Assembly (NCBI RefSeq): GCF_003697165.2
Contig: NZ_CP033092.2
Span: 4,402,001-4,466,000, forward strand
DNA length: 64,000 nucleotides
Reading direction: 5' to 3'
Source: Escherichia coli DSM 30083 = JCM 1649 = ATCC 11775
GTDB lineage: Bacteria > Pseudomonadota > Gammaproteobacteria > Enterobacterales > Enterobacteriaceae
Under the pieces are notes generated by a model. That model was given only the letters and a program-made list of their open reading frames with translations. It was not told the DNA's origin and did no database searches. Position numbers and translations under genes: made by a program. Positions 36,221-44,871 of the stretch are shown piece by piece; position 1 is the first letter of the stretch; every line of letters begins with the position of its first letter.

Positions 36221-37789
36221 ATGATTAAAAAACTATTACCTTTACTGGTTTTAAGCACAATTTCCGCCACAACCGTTGCCGCTACACCGCCTAATACGTT
36301 GGTTGTAGCCCAGGGACTGGATGATATTGTGAGTCTGGACCCGGCAGAAGCTAATGAACTCTCAAGTATTCAGACTGTACCAAGTCTGTATCAACGCGTA
36401 GTACAACCGGACCGTAATGATCCGACGAAAATCACTCCGATTCTGGCGGAAAGTTGGCAGGCTGACCCCGCAGCCAAAACGCTAACCATAAAACTGAAAA
36501 GCGATGCGAAATTTGCCTCTGGTAATCCGGTACGCCCGGAAGATGTGATTTACTCTTATGTCCGGGCTGTCACACTGAATAAATCCGGTGCGTTTATTCT
36601 CAATGTGCTGGGATGGCAGCCGGAAAATATCGCCAGCCAGTTGAAGAAAATCGATGACCATACCGTCCAGGTGCAATGGAGTGCCGACGTCAGCCCGGCG
36701 CTGGCACTGAATATTCTCTCCACACCAATCGCCTCAATTGTTGACGAGAAGCTGGTTGCGCCAAACGCCAAAAATAACGACTTTGGTAATGAATGGCTGA
36801 AGATGCATTCCGCTGGCAGCGGCGCGTTTAAAATGCGTACTTACCAACCGCATCAGGCCATCGTGATGGAAGCCAACGCCAGCTCACCAACCGGCGCCCC
36901 GAAACTGAAAAACGTCATCATCAAAAATGTTCCCGATCCGGCAACGCGTCGCCTGCTGATCCAACAAGGTGATGCTGATATGGCTCGTGATCTGGGAGCC
37001 GATCAAATCGATGCATTACAGGGTAAACCTGGCGTAAAAGTGATGAGCATTGCCTCCGCCGAACAGAACTACCTGGCCTTCAATACCGGTAACAAGGATA
37101 ACCCGCTGATGAGTAATCCTGCGTTCTGGGAGGCCGCTCGCTGGTTGGTCGATTACGACGGCATCACCAAAAATCTCTTAAAAGGACAATATTTTACCCA
37201 TCAAAGTTTCCTGCCCGTGGGCTTTCCTGGAGCACTGGAAGAAACACCGTTTACCTTTAATCCAGCCAAAGCAAAAGAGATCCTCGCTAAAGCCGGAATC
37301 AAAGACCCGCACTTCACGCTTGATGTCGAAAATAAACCGCCATTTATTACCATCGCGCAGTCAATTCAGGCCAGCTTTGCTCAGGGCGGTGTAAAAGTTG
37401 ATTTGCTGCCAGCCGCAGGGAGTCAGGTCTACTCTCGCGTTCGCGCCCACCAGCATCAGGGGGCCATTCGTATGTGGTTGCCTGATTATTTTGACGCACA
37501 TTCCAACGCCAGCTCTTTCGCCTATAACGATGGCAAATCCAGCACCGTTGCCGGGTTAAACGGCTGGAAAATCCCGGAACTGAACAAAGAAACGCTGGCG
37601 GCCATCGCTGAACCTGATAGCACTAAACGTCTTGATTTGTATAAGAAAATGCAACAAGAACTACAACGTAGTTCCCCGTATGTCTTTATTGATCAAGGCA
37701 AAACGCAAATTGTCATGCGTGATAATGTGCAGGGGTATCAACAAGGGTTGAATGCCGATATGGTCTGGTTTGATCAGGTAACCAAATAA
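36221..37789 (+). CDS. Family 5 periplasmic binding protein of an oligopeptide/nickel-type ABC importer
   Basis: 522 residues with a clear signal peptide (MIKKLLPLLVLSTISATTVA, cleavage near AAT) and the SBP_bac_5 (DppA/OppA/NikA) fold. Family landmarks: LVVAQGLDDIVSLDPAEA, the LYQRVVQPD / ILAESWQADPAAKTLTIKL block, FASGNPVRPEDVIYSYVRA, GSGAFKM, NPAFWEAARWLVDYDGI, and WLPDYFDAHSNASSFAYN near the C-terminus. Ligand unknown: peptides, metal chelates, heme and sugars conjugates are all handled by this family. First gene of a five-gene operon that I do not recall from this site in K-12. The neighbour fdhF needs Mo, Se and iron, and its partner hydrogenase needs nickel, but a functional link is speculation. 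Confidence 0.85.
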   Translation: MIKKLLPLLVLSTISATTVAATPPNTLVVAQGLDDIVSLDPAEANELSSIQTVPSLYQRVVQPDRNDPTKITPILAESWQADPAAKTLTIKLKSDAKFASGNPVRPEDVIYSYVRAVTLNKSGAFILNVLGWQPENIASQLKKIDDHTVQVQWSADVSPALALNILSTPIASIVDEKLVAPNAKNNDFGNEWLKMHSAGSGAFKMRTYQPHQAIVMEANASSPTGAPKLKNVIIKNVPDPATRRLLIQQGDADMARDLGADQIDALQGKPGVKVMSIASAEQNYLAFNTGNKDNPLMSNPAFWEAARWLVDYDGITKNLLKGQYFTHQSFLPVGFPGALEETPFTFNPAKAKEILAKAGIKDPHFTLDVENKPPFITIAQSIQASFAQGGVKVDLLPAAGSQVYSRVRAHQHQGAIRMWLPDYFDAHSNASSFAYNDGKSSTVAGLNGWKIPELNKETLAAIAEPDSTKRLDLYKKMQQELQRSSPYVFIDQGKTQIVMRDNVQGYQQGLNADMVWFDQVTK

Positions 37790-37808
37790 CCCTGTATGCA
37801 ACTCGCGT

Positions 37809-37861
37809 CCAGCCCTGTTACCGGGCGCGGTACCAGGGCTGGCCTGTATTGCAGGCCAGCC
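37809..37861 (+). promoter_or_regulatory. Two overlapping, mutually exclusive hairpins after the binding-protein gene
   Basis: Hairpin 1 pairs CCAGCCCTG (37809-37817) with CAGGGCTGG (37834-37842), with an inner TACC/GGTA pairing. Hairpin 2 pairs GGCTGGCCTG (37837-37846) with CAGGCCAGCC (37852-37861), loop TATTG. They share 37837-37842, so only one can form fully. Likely roles: protecting the 3' end of the binding-protein mRNA, lowering permease expression, or a switch. Confidence 0.6.
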
Positions 37862-37888
37862 GCTGATTTATCACTGTATGGAAAGATC

Positions 37889-38938
37889 ATGTCTGTCGTT
37901 TTTTCCACTCGCGCGAGATGGCGAGGCAAGCGCCCTCTGCTCGCGCTGTTGCAAGGGCTGTTTACCGTTGCTCTGACGCTACTCGGCCTGCTGCTGATTA
38001 CCTTTGCGCTTTCGGCTCTCTCACCGGTCGATCGCGTACTACAAATCGTTGGCGATCACGCCAGCCAGTCCACCTATGATCAGGTACGCCACCAGTTAGG
38101 ATTGGATCAGCCGTTAGCCGTCCAGTTCTGGCATTACCTGATGAATCTGGCACACGGCGATCTGGGCATCGCCAGCTCCACCGGGCAACCGGTACTCCAG
38201 GACTTGCTATCAGTATTCCCGGCGACCATTGAACTGGCAACGTTGGCGCTTATTGTCGGTGCTGTTGTCGGCGTCATTGCGGGTGTACTTTGCGCCCGTT
38301 ATGTCGGTTCTCCGCTGGATTTCACCGTGCGAACATTAACTCTACTGGGAAATTCCGTCCCTGTTTTTTGGCTTGGTCTGCTGATGCTGGCGCTGTTCTA
38401 CGCCAGACTGCAATGGAGTGCCGGGCCGGGCAGGCTGGATGATATTTATCAATTCACCATAGAACCCCGCAGCGGATTTGCGCTGATTGATACGTGGCTT
38501 TCTGGCGATCGCGAGGCATTTACCAATGCAATCAACCATTTGATACTTCCGGTTTTATTACTGGCGTACTTCTCGCTCGCCAGTATTACGCGCCTGACTC
38601 GTTCCGCCTGTCTTGGCGAAATGAATAAAGAATATATTCTGCTGGCGCGCGCCAAAGGGGCCAGCGAGATGACAATTTTGCTACGTCATGTTTTACCCAA
38701 CATTCGCGGCACCTTGCTCACCGTTATCGCCCTCGCCTATACATCAATGCTGGAAGGCGCGGTACTGACAGAAACCGTCTTTTCATGGCCAGGTATTGGG
38801 CGCTACCTCACTACAGCGCTCTTCGCGGGTGATACCACAGCAATCATGGGAGGAACGCTGCTGATTGGCGTCTGCTTTGTGTTGATAAATAACTTAACCG
38901 ACCTGCTGGTCCGGCTGACCGATCCGAGGTTACGCTGA
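37889..38938 (+). CDS. ABC importer permease 1 (DppB/OppB type)
   Basis: 349 residues when started at ATG 37889 (MSVVFSTRARWRGK), which follows GGAAAG; the frame is open from 37796 but the extra residues come from the intergenic hairpins. About six membrane helices, first near residues 18-42 (LLALLQGLFTVALTLLGLLLI). DppB-family features are VRHQLGLDQPLAVQFWHYL, NSVPVFWLGLLMLALFYA, and the EAA loop EMNKEYILLARAKGASEMTILLRHVLPN that contacts the ATPases. The stop overlaps the start of permease 2 by one base. Confidence 0.88.
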   Translation: MSVVFSTRARWRGKRPLLALLQGLFTVALTLLGLLLITFALSALSPVDRVLQIVGDHASQSTYDQVRHQLGLDQPLAVQFWHYLMNLAHGDLGIASSTGQPVLQDLLSVFPATIELATLALIVGAVVGVIAGVLCARYVGSPLDFTVRTLTLLGNSVPVFWLGLLMLALFYARLQWSAGPGRLDDIYQFTIEPRSGFALIDTWLSGDREAFTNAINHLILPVLLLAYFSLASITRLTRSACLGEMNKEYILLARAKGASEMTILLRHVLPNIRGTLLTVIALAYTSMLEGAVLTETVFSWPGIGRYLTTALFAGDTTAIMGGTLLIGVCFVLINNLTDLLVRLTDPRLR

Positions 38939-39771
38939 TGCCGATGTTTCTCTTTTTACGCCGTTTACGCCATTCACCCGCCGCGTTTTGCGGGTTGATA
39001 ATTATCCTGTTATTAATGCTAATTGCGCTCTTCGCGCCGTGGCTGGCACCTCACGATCCTAACTGGCAGGATGCGGCGGCGCGGTTACAAGCACCGAGTC
39101 GTCAGCACTGGCTCGGCACTGACAGTTACGGACGAGACCTACTTTCACGTTTAATCTACGGCAGCCGCCCGGCACTGGGGCTGGTGGCATTGGTGACAAT
39201 CATTACACTCCCGGTCGGTCTGCTGATTGGCATTTTAGCCGGGTACTACGGCGGCTGGCTGGAACGCGTGCTGATGCGTTTTACTGACGTAGTAATGTCA
39301 ATGCCGCGTTTAATTCTGGCTTTTGCTTTTGTTGCCATGCTGGGGCCGGGGCTGGTTAACGGCGCACTGGCCCTGGCATTAACCACCTGGCCTGCTTATG
39401 CGCGTCAGGCACGGAGTGAGATCCAACGTCTGCGACACAGTGATTATCTTGCCGCCGCAGAAATGATGGGCATCCGCGGCAGGCGTCTGCTGGCTGGTCA
39501 TATTTTACCATTGTGCCTGCCATCTGCCATTGTCCGTCTGGCACTGGATTTAGCGGGTATCATTCTGGCGGCTGCTGGCCTGGGTTTTCTTGGGCTTGGT
39601 GCTCGCCCGCCAATGGCGGAATGGGGAGCCATGATCGCCGACGGTATGCAGGTCATTTTTGATCAATGGTGGATTGCCGCCGCTCCCGGCGCAATTATCT
39701 TAATTGCCAGTCTGGCCTTTAATCTGCTGGGTGATGGCTTGCGCGATGTTCTGGAGCCTCAACATGACTGA
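38938..39771 (+). CDS. ABC importer permease 2 (DppC/OppC type)
   Basis: 277 residues, about six membrane helices. Family landmarks are the N-terminal block LIALFAPWLAPHDPNWQDAAARLQAPSRQHWLGTDSYGRDLLSRLIYGSR (the HxLGTDxxGRD motif of DppC/NikC proteins) and the EAA loop RSEIQRLRHSDYLAAAEMMGIRGRRLLAGHILP. The ATG overlaps the permease 1 TGA by one base and its end overlaps ATPase 1 by 8 bases, so the operon is tightly coupled. Confidence 0.88.
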   Translation: MPMFLFLRRLRHSPAAFCGLIIILLLMLIALFAPWLAPHDPNWQDAAARLQAPSRQHWLGTDSYGRDLLSRLIYGSRPALGLVALVTIITLPVGLLIGILAGYYGGWLERVLMRFTDVVMSMPRLILAFAFVAMLGPGLVNGALALALTTWPAYARQARSEIQRLRHSDYLAAAEMMGIRGRRLLAGHILPLCLPSAIVRLALDLAGIILAAAGLGFLGLGARPPMAEWGAMIADGMQVIFDQWWIAAAPGAIILIASLAFNLLGDGLRDVLEPQHD

Positions 39772-40600
39772 CTCACGTCTTAGTATCAACAATCTCTGCG
39801 TCGATTATCCGGAGTCCCGGGTCGTCAACAATGTCAGTTTTACATTAGGCAATGAACGTCTGGCGCTGGTCGGTGAGTCGGGTTCAGGTAAGTCCATGAC
39901 CGCCCGCGCCCTGATGGGGCTGGTGCGTAAACCGGGTGTAGTAACCGCGGACACACTTAACATTCTGGGGCGTGATGCACTCACCCTTAACGCGCGTGGA
40001 TGGCAACAGTTGCGCGGTAACGATATCGCGATGGTATTGCAAGATCCGCGTTACGCGCTTAATCCAGTAAAGACAGTAAAAGCGCAACTGGAAGAGGCGC
40101 TTACGCTCCATCAACGTCTGAACCGCCGCGAGAAAGAAGAGAAAATAAACACCGCAATTCAGGCTGTCGGCCTCAATACGCGAGTACTGCAAAGCTATCC
40201 TCGTGAACTTTCTGGCGGCATGGGGCAGCGAGTGATGATTGCAATTGCGCTCATCAACGATCCCCGGGTATTGATTGCCGATGAGCCAACATCAGCACTG
40301 GATGTGCGCCTGCGTAATCAGATTCTGGAACTGCTGGTTACCCAGTGTGAACAACGTCAGATGGCAATGTTGCTGATCAGTCACGACCTGCCATTAGTTG
40401 CCCAATTTTGCCATCGGGTGCTGGTGATGTATCAGGGAAATAAGGTGGATGAAATGCACGCTGCTGCGCTACCTACAGCAACGCATCCTTACACGCGCAC
40501 ACTGTGGACTTGCCGCCCAAATGCACAAACTTACGGGCAGATGCTGCCGACGCTGGACAGGACGGCAATGACGCCGGAGAAATACCATGACGATTGTTGA
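39764..40600 (+). CDS. ABC importer ATPase 1 (DppD/NikD type)
   Basis: 278 residues from ATG 39764 (MTDSRLSINNLCVDYP). Walker A GESGSGKS, Q-loop MVLQDPRYALNPVKTV, signature LSGGMGQRVMIAIAL (note GMGQ in place of the commoner GMRQ), Walker B VLIADEPTSALDV and switch His ISHDLP. The C-terminal HPYTRTLW motif is typical of DppD/OppD proteins, but the usual cysteine cluster is reduced to a single TCRPNAQTYG stretch, so an iron-sulfur site is doubtful. It overlaps ATPase 2 by 14 bases. Confidence 0.87.
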   Translation: MTDSRLSINNLCVDYPESRVVNNVSFTLGNERLALVGESGSGKSMTARALMGLVRKPGVVTADTLNILGRDALTLNARGWQQLRGNDIAMVLQDPRYALNPVKTVKAQLEEALTLHQRLNRREKEEKINTAIQAVGLNTRVLQSYPRELSGGMGQRVMIAIALINDPRVLIADEPTSALDVRLRNQILELLVTQCEQRQMAMLLISHDLPLVAQFCHRVLVMYQGNKVDEMHAAALPTATHPYTRTLWTCRPNAQTYGQMLPTLDRTAMTPEKYHDDC

Positions 40601-41291
40601 AATTAATCACTTACAGGTGACTTTTGCTGAGAAAACCGCAGTTTCTGCCGCCAGTTTTTCGGTTAATGCCGGAGAGACATTTAGTTTAATTGGCGAATCA
40701 AGCTGCGGAAAATCCACGATTTTGCGCGTAATTGCTGGATTACAGCGCGACTGGCACGGTCAGGTGTCACTGTTTGGGCACACCATCAAACCAGGAATGC
40801 GTTTTCAAGGCGATCTCCGCCGCAATGTGCAAATGGTGTTTCAGGATCCCTATGCCTCGTTGCATCCCAATCATACTCTGTGGCGAACGCTGGCTGAACC
40901 ACTCAAAATTCGTGGCGAAAGAGAAATAGAAAAACGCGTCCAGACTGCACTGGAACAGGTTGGCTTGCCTTTCGACGCCGCTCGTCGCTACCCACACCAG
41001 CTTTCCGGTGGTCAACGGCAACGTGTGGTTATTGCTCGCGCCCTGTTGTTACGACCACAACTTCTTCTGCTGGATGAACCCACCTCGGCGTTGGATATGT
41101 CGGTACAAGCGGAAATCCTTAATTTGTTGAATCAACTTAAGCTGGAACACCAAATGACATATCTGCTGGTCAGTCACGATGCCGATGTCATCGCGCATAT
41201 GTCTGATCGAGCGGCATTGATGTCCGAGGGAAAAATTCAGCGATTTTTTGATCGCGACGCCATGGAAAAGGGGGAACATCGGATGGATTAA
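40587..41291 (+). CDS. ABC importer ATPase 2 (DppF/NikE type)
   Basis: 234 residues, shorter than typical DppF (about 330) and closer to NikE. Walker A is GESSCGKST (Cys in the usual Gly position), Q-loop MVFQDPYASLHPNHTL, signature LSGGQRQRVVIARAL, Walker B LLLLDEPTSALDMSV and switch His VSHDADVIAHMSD. No C-terminal oligopeptide-transport extension. Last gene of the cassette; yjcO begins 110 bases downstream. Size and lack of the extension argue for a nickel- or chelate-type rather than a general peptide importer, but this is weak evidence. Confidence 0.87.
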   Translation: MTIVEINHLQVTFAEKTAVSAASFSVNAGETFSLIGESSCGKSTILRVIAGLQRDWHGQVSLFGHTIKPGMRFQGDLRRNVQMVFQDPYASLHPNHTLWRTLAEPLKIRGEREIEKRVQTALEQVGLPFDAARRYPHQLSGGQRQRVVIARALLLRPQLLLLDEPTSALDMSVQAEILNLLNQLKLEHQMTYLLVSHDADVIAHMSDRAALMSEGKIQRFFDRDAMEKGEHRMD

Positions 41292-41401
41292 AAAACCTGA
41301 CATTGCATTAATTCATTCTGCTTTCAGGTCTTTTTACAGTTGTTTTTTTGTCCACCCGAACACTTTATACTGTCTCTCCCCTACCAAACTTCATTATCAA
41401 A

Positions 41402-42091
41402 ATGAAAAAAATTATCACTTTGATGTTGTTTTTGACATTCTTTGCCCACGCGAACGACTCCGAGCCTGGCAGCCAGTATTTAAAGGCAGCAGAGGCCGGA
41501 GACCGACGCGCACAATATTTTCTTGCCGACAGCTGGTTTAGCTCCGGCGATTTGAGCAAAGCCGAATATTGGGCACAGAAAGCCGCCGACAGCGGTGATG
41601 CCGATGCCTGTGCGCTGTTGGCGCAGATCAAAATCACCAATCCGGTCAGTCTGGACTATCCACAAGCAAAAGTGCTTGCCGAGAAAGCAGCGCAAGCGGG
41701 CAGTAAAGAAGGTGAAGTAACGCTGGCGCATATTCTGGTAAATACGCAAGCGGGTAAACCGGATTATCCAAAGGCGATTTCGCTGTTAGAAAACGCCTCG
41801 GAAGATCTGGAGAACGACTCTGCCGTCGATGCCCAAATGCTGCTTGGTTTGATTTACGCCAACGGCGTGGGCATTAAGGCCGACGATGACAAAGCAACCT
41901 GGTATTTCAAGCGTAGCTCCGCGATTTCCCGAACCGGTTATTCCGAATACTGGGCGGGAATGATGTTCTTAAACGGTGAAGAGGGTTTTATCGAGAAGAA
42001 TAAACAAAAGGCGCTGCACTGGTTGAATCTGAGCTGTATGGAAGGATTTGATACCGGTTGTGAAGAGTTTGAAAAATTAACTAACGGTTAA
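41402..42091 (+). CDS. yjcO: YjcO, periplasmic Sel1-repeat protein
   Basis: 229 residues with a signal peptide (MKKIITLMLFLTFFAHA-ND) and four or more Sel1-like TPR repeats: AAEAGDRRAQYFLADSWF, AADSGDADACALLAQI, AQAGSKEGEVTLAHIL, DAQMLLGLIYANGVGIKADDDKATWYFKRS, EYWAGMMFLNGEEGF. Probable periplasmic protein-protein interaction scaffold; function unknown. ATG 41402 gives the K-12 length. A BIME follows before convergent gltP. Confidence 0.9.
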   Translation: MKKIITLMLFLTFFAHANDSEPGSQYLKAAEAGDRRAQYFLADSWFSSGDLSKAEYWAQKAADSGDADACALLAQIKITNPVSLDYPQAKVLAEKAAQAGSKEGEVTLAHILVNTQAGKPDYPKAISLLENASEDLENDSAVDAQMLLGLIYANGVGIKADDDKATWYFKRSSAISRTGYSEYWAGMMFLNGEEGFIEKNKQKALHWLNLSCMEGFDTGCEEFEKLTNG

Positions 42092-42092
42092 G

Positions 42093-42159
42093 GTAGGCGC
42101 AGCAAACGTCGCATCAGGCATTGATGTCGGATGCGGCGTAAACGCCTTATCCGACCTAC
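42093..42159. repeat. REP/BIME between yjcO and gltP
   Basis: GTAGGCGCAGCAAACGTCGC with GCATCAGGCA and then GATGTCGGATGCGGCG with CGCCTTATCCGACCTAC form inverted REP units between convergent genes. Confidence 0.85.
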
Positions 42160-42204
42160 AAAAATCACGCTACATCAGGCTATTACTCAGTCAGGCATCC
42201 ACAC

Positions 42205-42232
42205 ATTGCCGGGTGGATATCCCCCCGGCAAT
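42205..42232 (-). terminator. Hairpin downstream of gltP
   Basis: ATTGCCGGG / CCCGGCAAT, 9-bp stem, 10-base loop, within 10 bases of the gltP stop. No U-tract on the minus strand, so efficiency is uncertain. Confidence 0.45.
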
Positions 42233-42238
42233 CTTCAA

Positions 42239-43552
42239 TTACTGATCCGCAGTTTTATCAAATTTGCCCAGTACTTCACGCTCATAAGCCAGCGCTTTCT
42301 TACGGTCAAATTTGTGTTCCCATTTGGCAATCACCAGCACCGCCAGCGCATTACCCACCACGTTCAGCGCAGTACGCGCCATGTCGAGGATACGGTCAAC
42401 ACCGGCAATAAACGCCAGACCTTCCAGCGGGATCCCTACGCTGCCCAGCGTTGCCAGCAACACCACAAACGACACGCCCGGCACGCCAGCAATCCCTTTC
42501 GAGGTCACCATCAGCGTCAGCACCAGAATGATTTCCTGCCAGATGGACAGGTCAATGCCATACAGCTGAGCGATGAAAATAGCGGCAATACTTTGATACA
42601 GCGTCGAACCATCAAGGTTAAAAGAGTAACCGGTCGGCACCACGAAACTGGTGATCGACGCCGGTGCTCCGTAGGCTTCCATCTTCTCAATAATTCGCGG
42701 CAGCACGCTTTCAGAGCTGGCAGTGGAGTACGCCAGAATCAGCTCATCTTTCAGAATACGAATCAGGATCCAGACGCTTAACCCGCACAGGCGCGCCACA
42801 ATTCCCAGCACTACCAGCGCGAAGAACAGAATGGCGAAATGCACCAGCAGCACCAGTTTCGCCAGTGGCCACAGAGACGAGAAACCAAAGTTAGCCACCG
42901 TCACCGCAATCAGCGCAAACACACCCACCGGCGCATAACGCATCACCATGTGAGTCACTTTAAACATGGTTTCAGAGATGGAGCGGAAAACTGTCACCAG
43001 CGGTTCACGATGCGTCGCGGGCAGGGATGAAAGCCCCAGACCAAACAGCACCGAGAAGAAGATGATCGGCAGCATTTCGCCTTTCGCCATCGACGCCACG
43101 ATGTTCGTCGGCACCAGCGACAAAATCGTGCCCATAATGCCGTGGGAACTGCTTTGTACCGCTTCCGTAGTGCTCTGATATTTCGAGATATCGACGGTCG
43201 CCAGCTGCGACATATCCACCCCGGCACCGGGCTGGAAGACGTTCGCCAGAGTGATCCCCAAAATGATGGCGACGGTGGTGATCACCTCGAAGTAGATAAT
43301 GGTTTTCGCACCAATACGCCCGAGCTGTTTGGCATCACCAACACCCGCGATACCCACCACCAGTGTGGAGATCACAATCGGCACAACAATCATTTTGATC
43401 AGATGGATGAAGATATCACCCGCCGGAGAGAGCAAATTGACGACCAGCCAGTCGCGGCTGTCGCTATGGTGGTGCAGGTAGCTTCCCAGGAGAATGCCCA
43501 GCACCATAGCAAACAGAATCTGCCAGGCCAGGCTGAATTTTATATTTTTCAT
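42239..43552 (-). CDS. gltP: GltP, glutamate/aspartate:proton symporter
   Basis: 437-residue dicarboxylate/amino acid:cation symporter (DAACS family) taking up glutamate and aspartate with protons. Landmarks are AYSTASSESVLPRIIEKME (the serine-rich re-entrant loop HP1) and GYSFNLDGSTLYQSIAAIFIAQ with the NLDG metal/substrate helix. About eight membrane helices plus two hairpins. Length equals K-12. Monocistronic, convergent with yjcO. Confidence 0.97.
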   Translation of the reverse strand: MKNIKFSLAWQILFAMVLGILLGSYLHHHSDSRDWLVVNLLSPAGDIFIHLIKMIVVPIVISTLVVGIAGVGDAKQLGRIGAKTIIYFEVITTVAIILGITLANVFQPGAGVDMSQLATVDISKYQSTTEAVQSSSHGIMGTILSLVPTNIVASMAKGEMLPIIFFSVLFGLGLSSLPATHREPLVTVFRSISETMFKVTHMVMRYAPVGVFALIAVTVANFGFSSLWPLAKLVLLVHFAILFFALVVLGIVARLCGLSVWILIRILKDELILAYSTASSESVLPRIIEKMEAYGAPASITSFVVPTGYSFNLDGSTLYQSIAAIFIAQLYGIDLSIWQEIILVLTLMVTSKGIAGVPGVSFVVLLATLGSVGIPLEGLAFIAGVDRILDMARTALNVVGNALAVLVIAKWEHKFDRKKALAYEREVLGKFDKTADQ

Positions 43553-43894
43553 CAGAATAACTTCCTCAATGGAGCGCCGTTCCCCGTTCAGAAACGCGAG
43601 AACGTGACATACTGCCAGGGCATGAATTGTGTTGCGTTGGTTTGTAGATTTTTTTAACGCTTATGATCAGTATCATTTGCGCGGTATGTTGCGCAACCCT
43701 TTAACAACAGAGCTTTTCGCTGCATTAATGCATAATAACGCGAGTTTATGGCAGGATTAATGAATAACCATTTGTTATAGAAGGATTTTTATTTGTTTAA
43801 TCTGCAATAATACTGATTGGTGATTATTTTTGATTATATGTTCATTCGATTATTTTTTATGCAGCTCAATAACATAATCTTCATCACCAGATGA
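43553..43894. other. Intergenic region between gltP and nrfG
   Basis: 342 bases, very AT-rich from about 43700. It must hold the gltP promoter (minus strand) and the 3' untranslated end of the nrf operon. I found no gene and no convincing intrinsic terminator for nrfG. Confidence 0.45.
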
Positions 43895-44491
43895 TTAATC
43901 TGATCTCCGCTGCAACAATTTCGCCATATTAATCGACTCGACCAGCTGTGTCCGGTTGATCCGGGGTGAGTTGAGATCCATCACTTTTTGCCATAGTTCG
44001 ATGGCTTGCGCGTAGTTCGCCTGCATAAACGCATCGGAAGCCAGCAGCATCAGAGCGGTGATTTCGTTAGAGTCCAGCGCGAGGGCTCTGTCGATCATTG
44101 CGCGAGTCTGGACGGTCATATGTTGGCTGGCCTGGTAATACAGCACCGTCGCCAGCGCCGCATACAGTTCAGCGTTCTCACCACGTAGTTGCAACGCCTG
44201 ACGGTACGCCAGCAGCGAATTGCTGTAATCGTTTTGCCACAGATAATACTCGCCCAGTAACGCCCACTGTTCGCTGTTTTGTGGATTAGCACGGATTTTA
44301 TCCTGCAATGCCTGAAGCTGCGCTTCCGGGGTTTGCTGGCTGGCAAACTGATGCAGCGGATCGCGCTGACGCTGATACTCCGTACGTACAGCCTGCCATT
44401 TTGGACTTAACAGATAACTGCCGACACAGAGAAATACCATCAAAATCGTGAGTGTTGTCAGCATTTTCACCGGTATTTGGGGCTGTTTCAT
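43895..44491 (-). CDS. nrfG: NrfG, TPR accessory protein for NrfA heme attachment
   Basis: 198-residue membrane-anchored TPR protein of the CcmH C-terminal type. It helps NrfE and NrfF attach heme to the unusual CWSCK site of NrfA, binding the NrfA C-terminal tail. Membrane anchor at about residues 10-30 (MLTTLTILMVFLCVGSYLL); TPR units such as NSEQWALLGEYYLWQNDYSNSLLAYRQALQL. ATG 44491 gives the K-12 length and overlaps nrfF by 4 bases; a longer frame upstream is not supported. Confidence 0.94.
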   Translation of the reverse strand: MKQPQIPVKMLTTLTILMVFLCVGSYLLSPKWQAVRTEYQRQRDPLHQFASQQTPEAQLQALQDKIRANPQNSEQWALLGEYYLWQNDYSNSLLAYRQALQLRGENAELYAALATVLYYQASQHMTVQTRAMIDRALALDSNEITALMLLASDAFMQANYAQAIELWQKVMDLNSPRINRTQLVESINMAKLLQRRSD

Positions 44492-44871
44492 CGCTTCGCC
44501 CTCACTCGCCAGAGGATCAGTGCCATCAGCAGTAACAACACTACTGGCAGCGCCCACAACACCAGCGTCTGACCCGTTAACGGTGGGTTATAGCGAACAA
44601 AATCTCCGTAGCGTTCGGTCATCCAGTCAATGATTTCGACTTCACTTTTCCCCTCTTCCACCATGGTGTAAACCTGATGGCGCATACTGACTGCCACCGG
44701 CGCATTGGATTCCAGTAAGTTCTGATTCTGGCACTGCGGACAACGTAACTGGCTGGCAATATTTAACGCCTGTTGCTGTTGTTGCGGATTGGCGAATTGC
44801 CAGGTGTCTACAACCTGAGCGCGCGCAAAACAGGTAAATAACAGCAGTAGCGTGAGAAGCCCTTTATTCAT
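44488..44871 (-). CDS. nrfF: NrfF, CcmH-like heme lyase subunit
   Basis: 127 residues with an N-terminal signal (MNKGLLTLLLLFTCFARA) and the CcmH redox motif LRCPQCQNQNLLESNAP (CPxC), which keeps the apo-NrfA heme-binding thiols reduced. A C-terminal membrane helix (LVLWALPVVLLLLMALILW) anchors it. It overlaps nrfE by 8 bases and nrfG by 4, so NrfE, NrfF and NrfG are made together, as expected of a complex. Confidence 0.95.
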   Translation of the reverse strand: MNKGLLTLLLLFTCFARAQVVDTWQFANPQQQQQALNIASQLRCPQCQNQNLLESNAPVAVSMRHQVYTMVEEGKSEVEIIDWMTERYGDFVRYNPPLTGQTLVLWALPVVLLLLMALILWRVRAKR

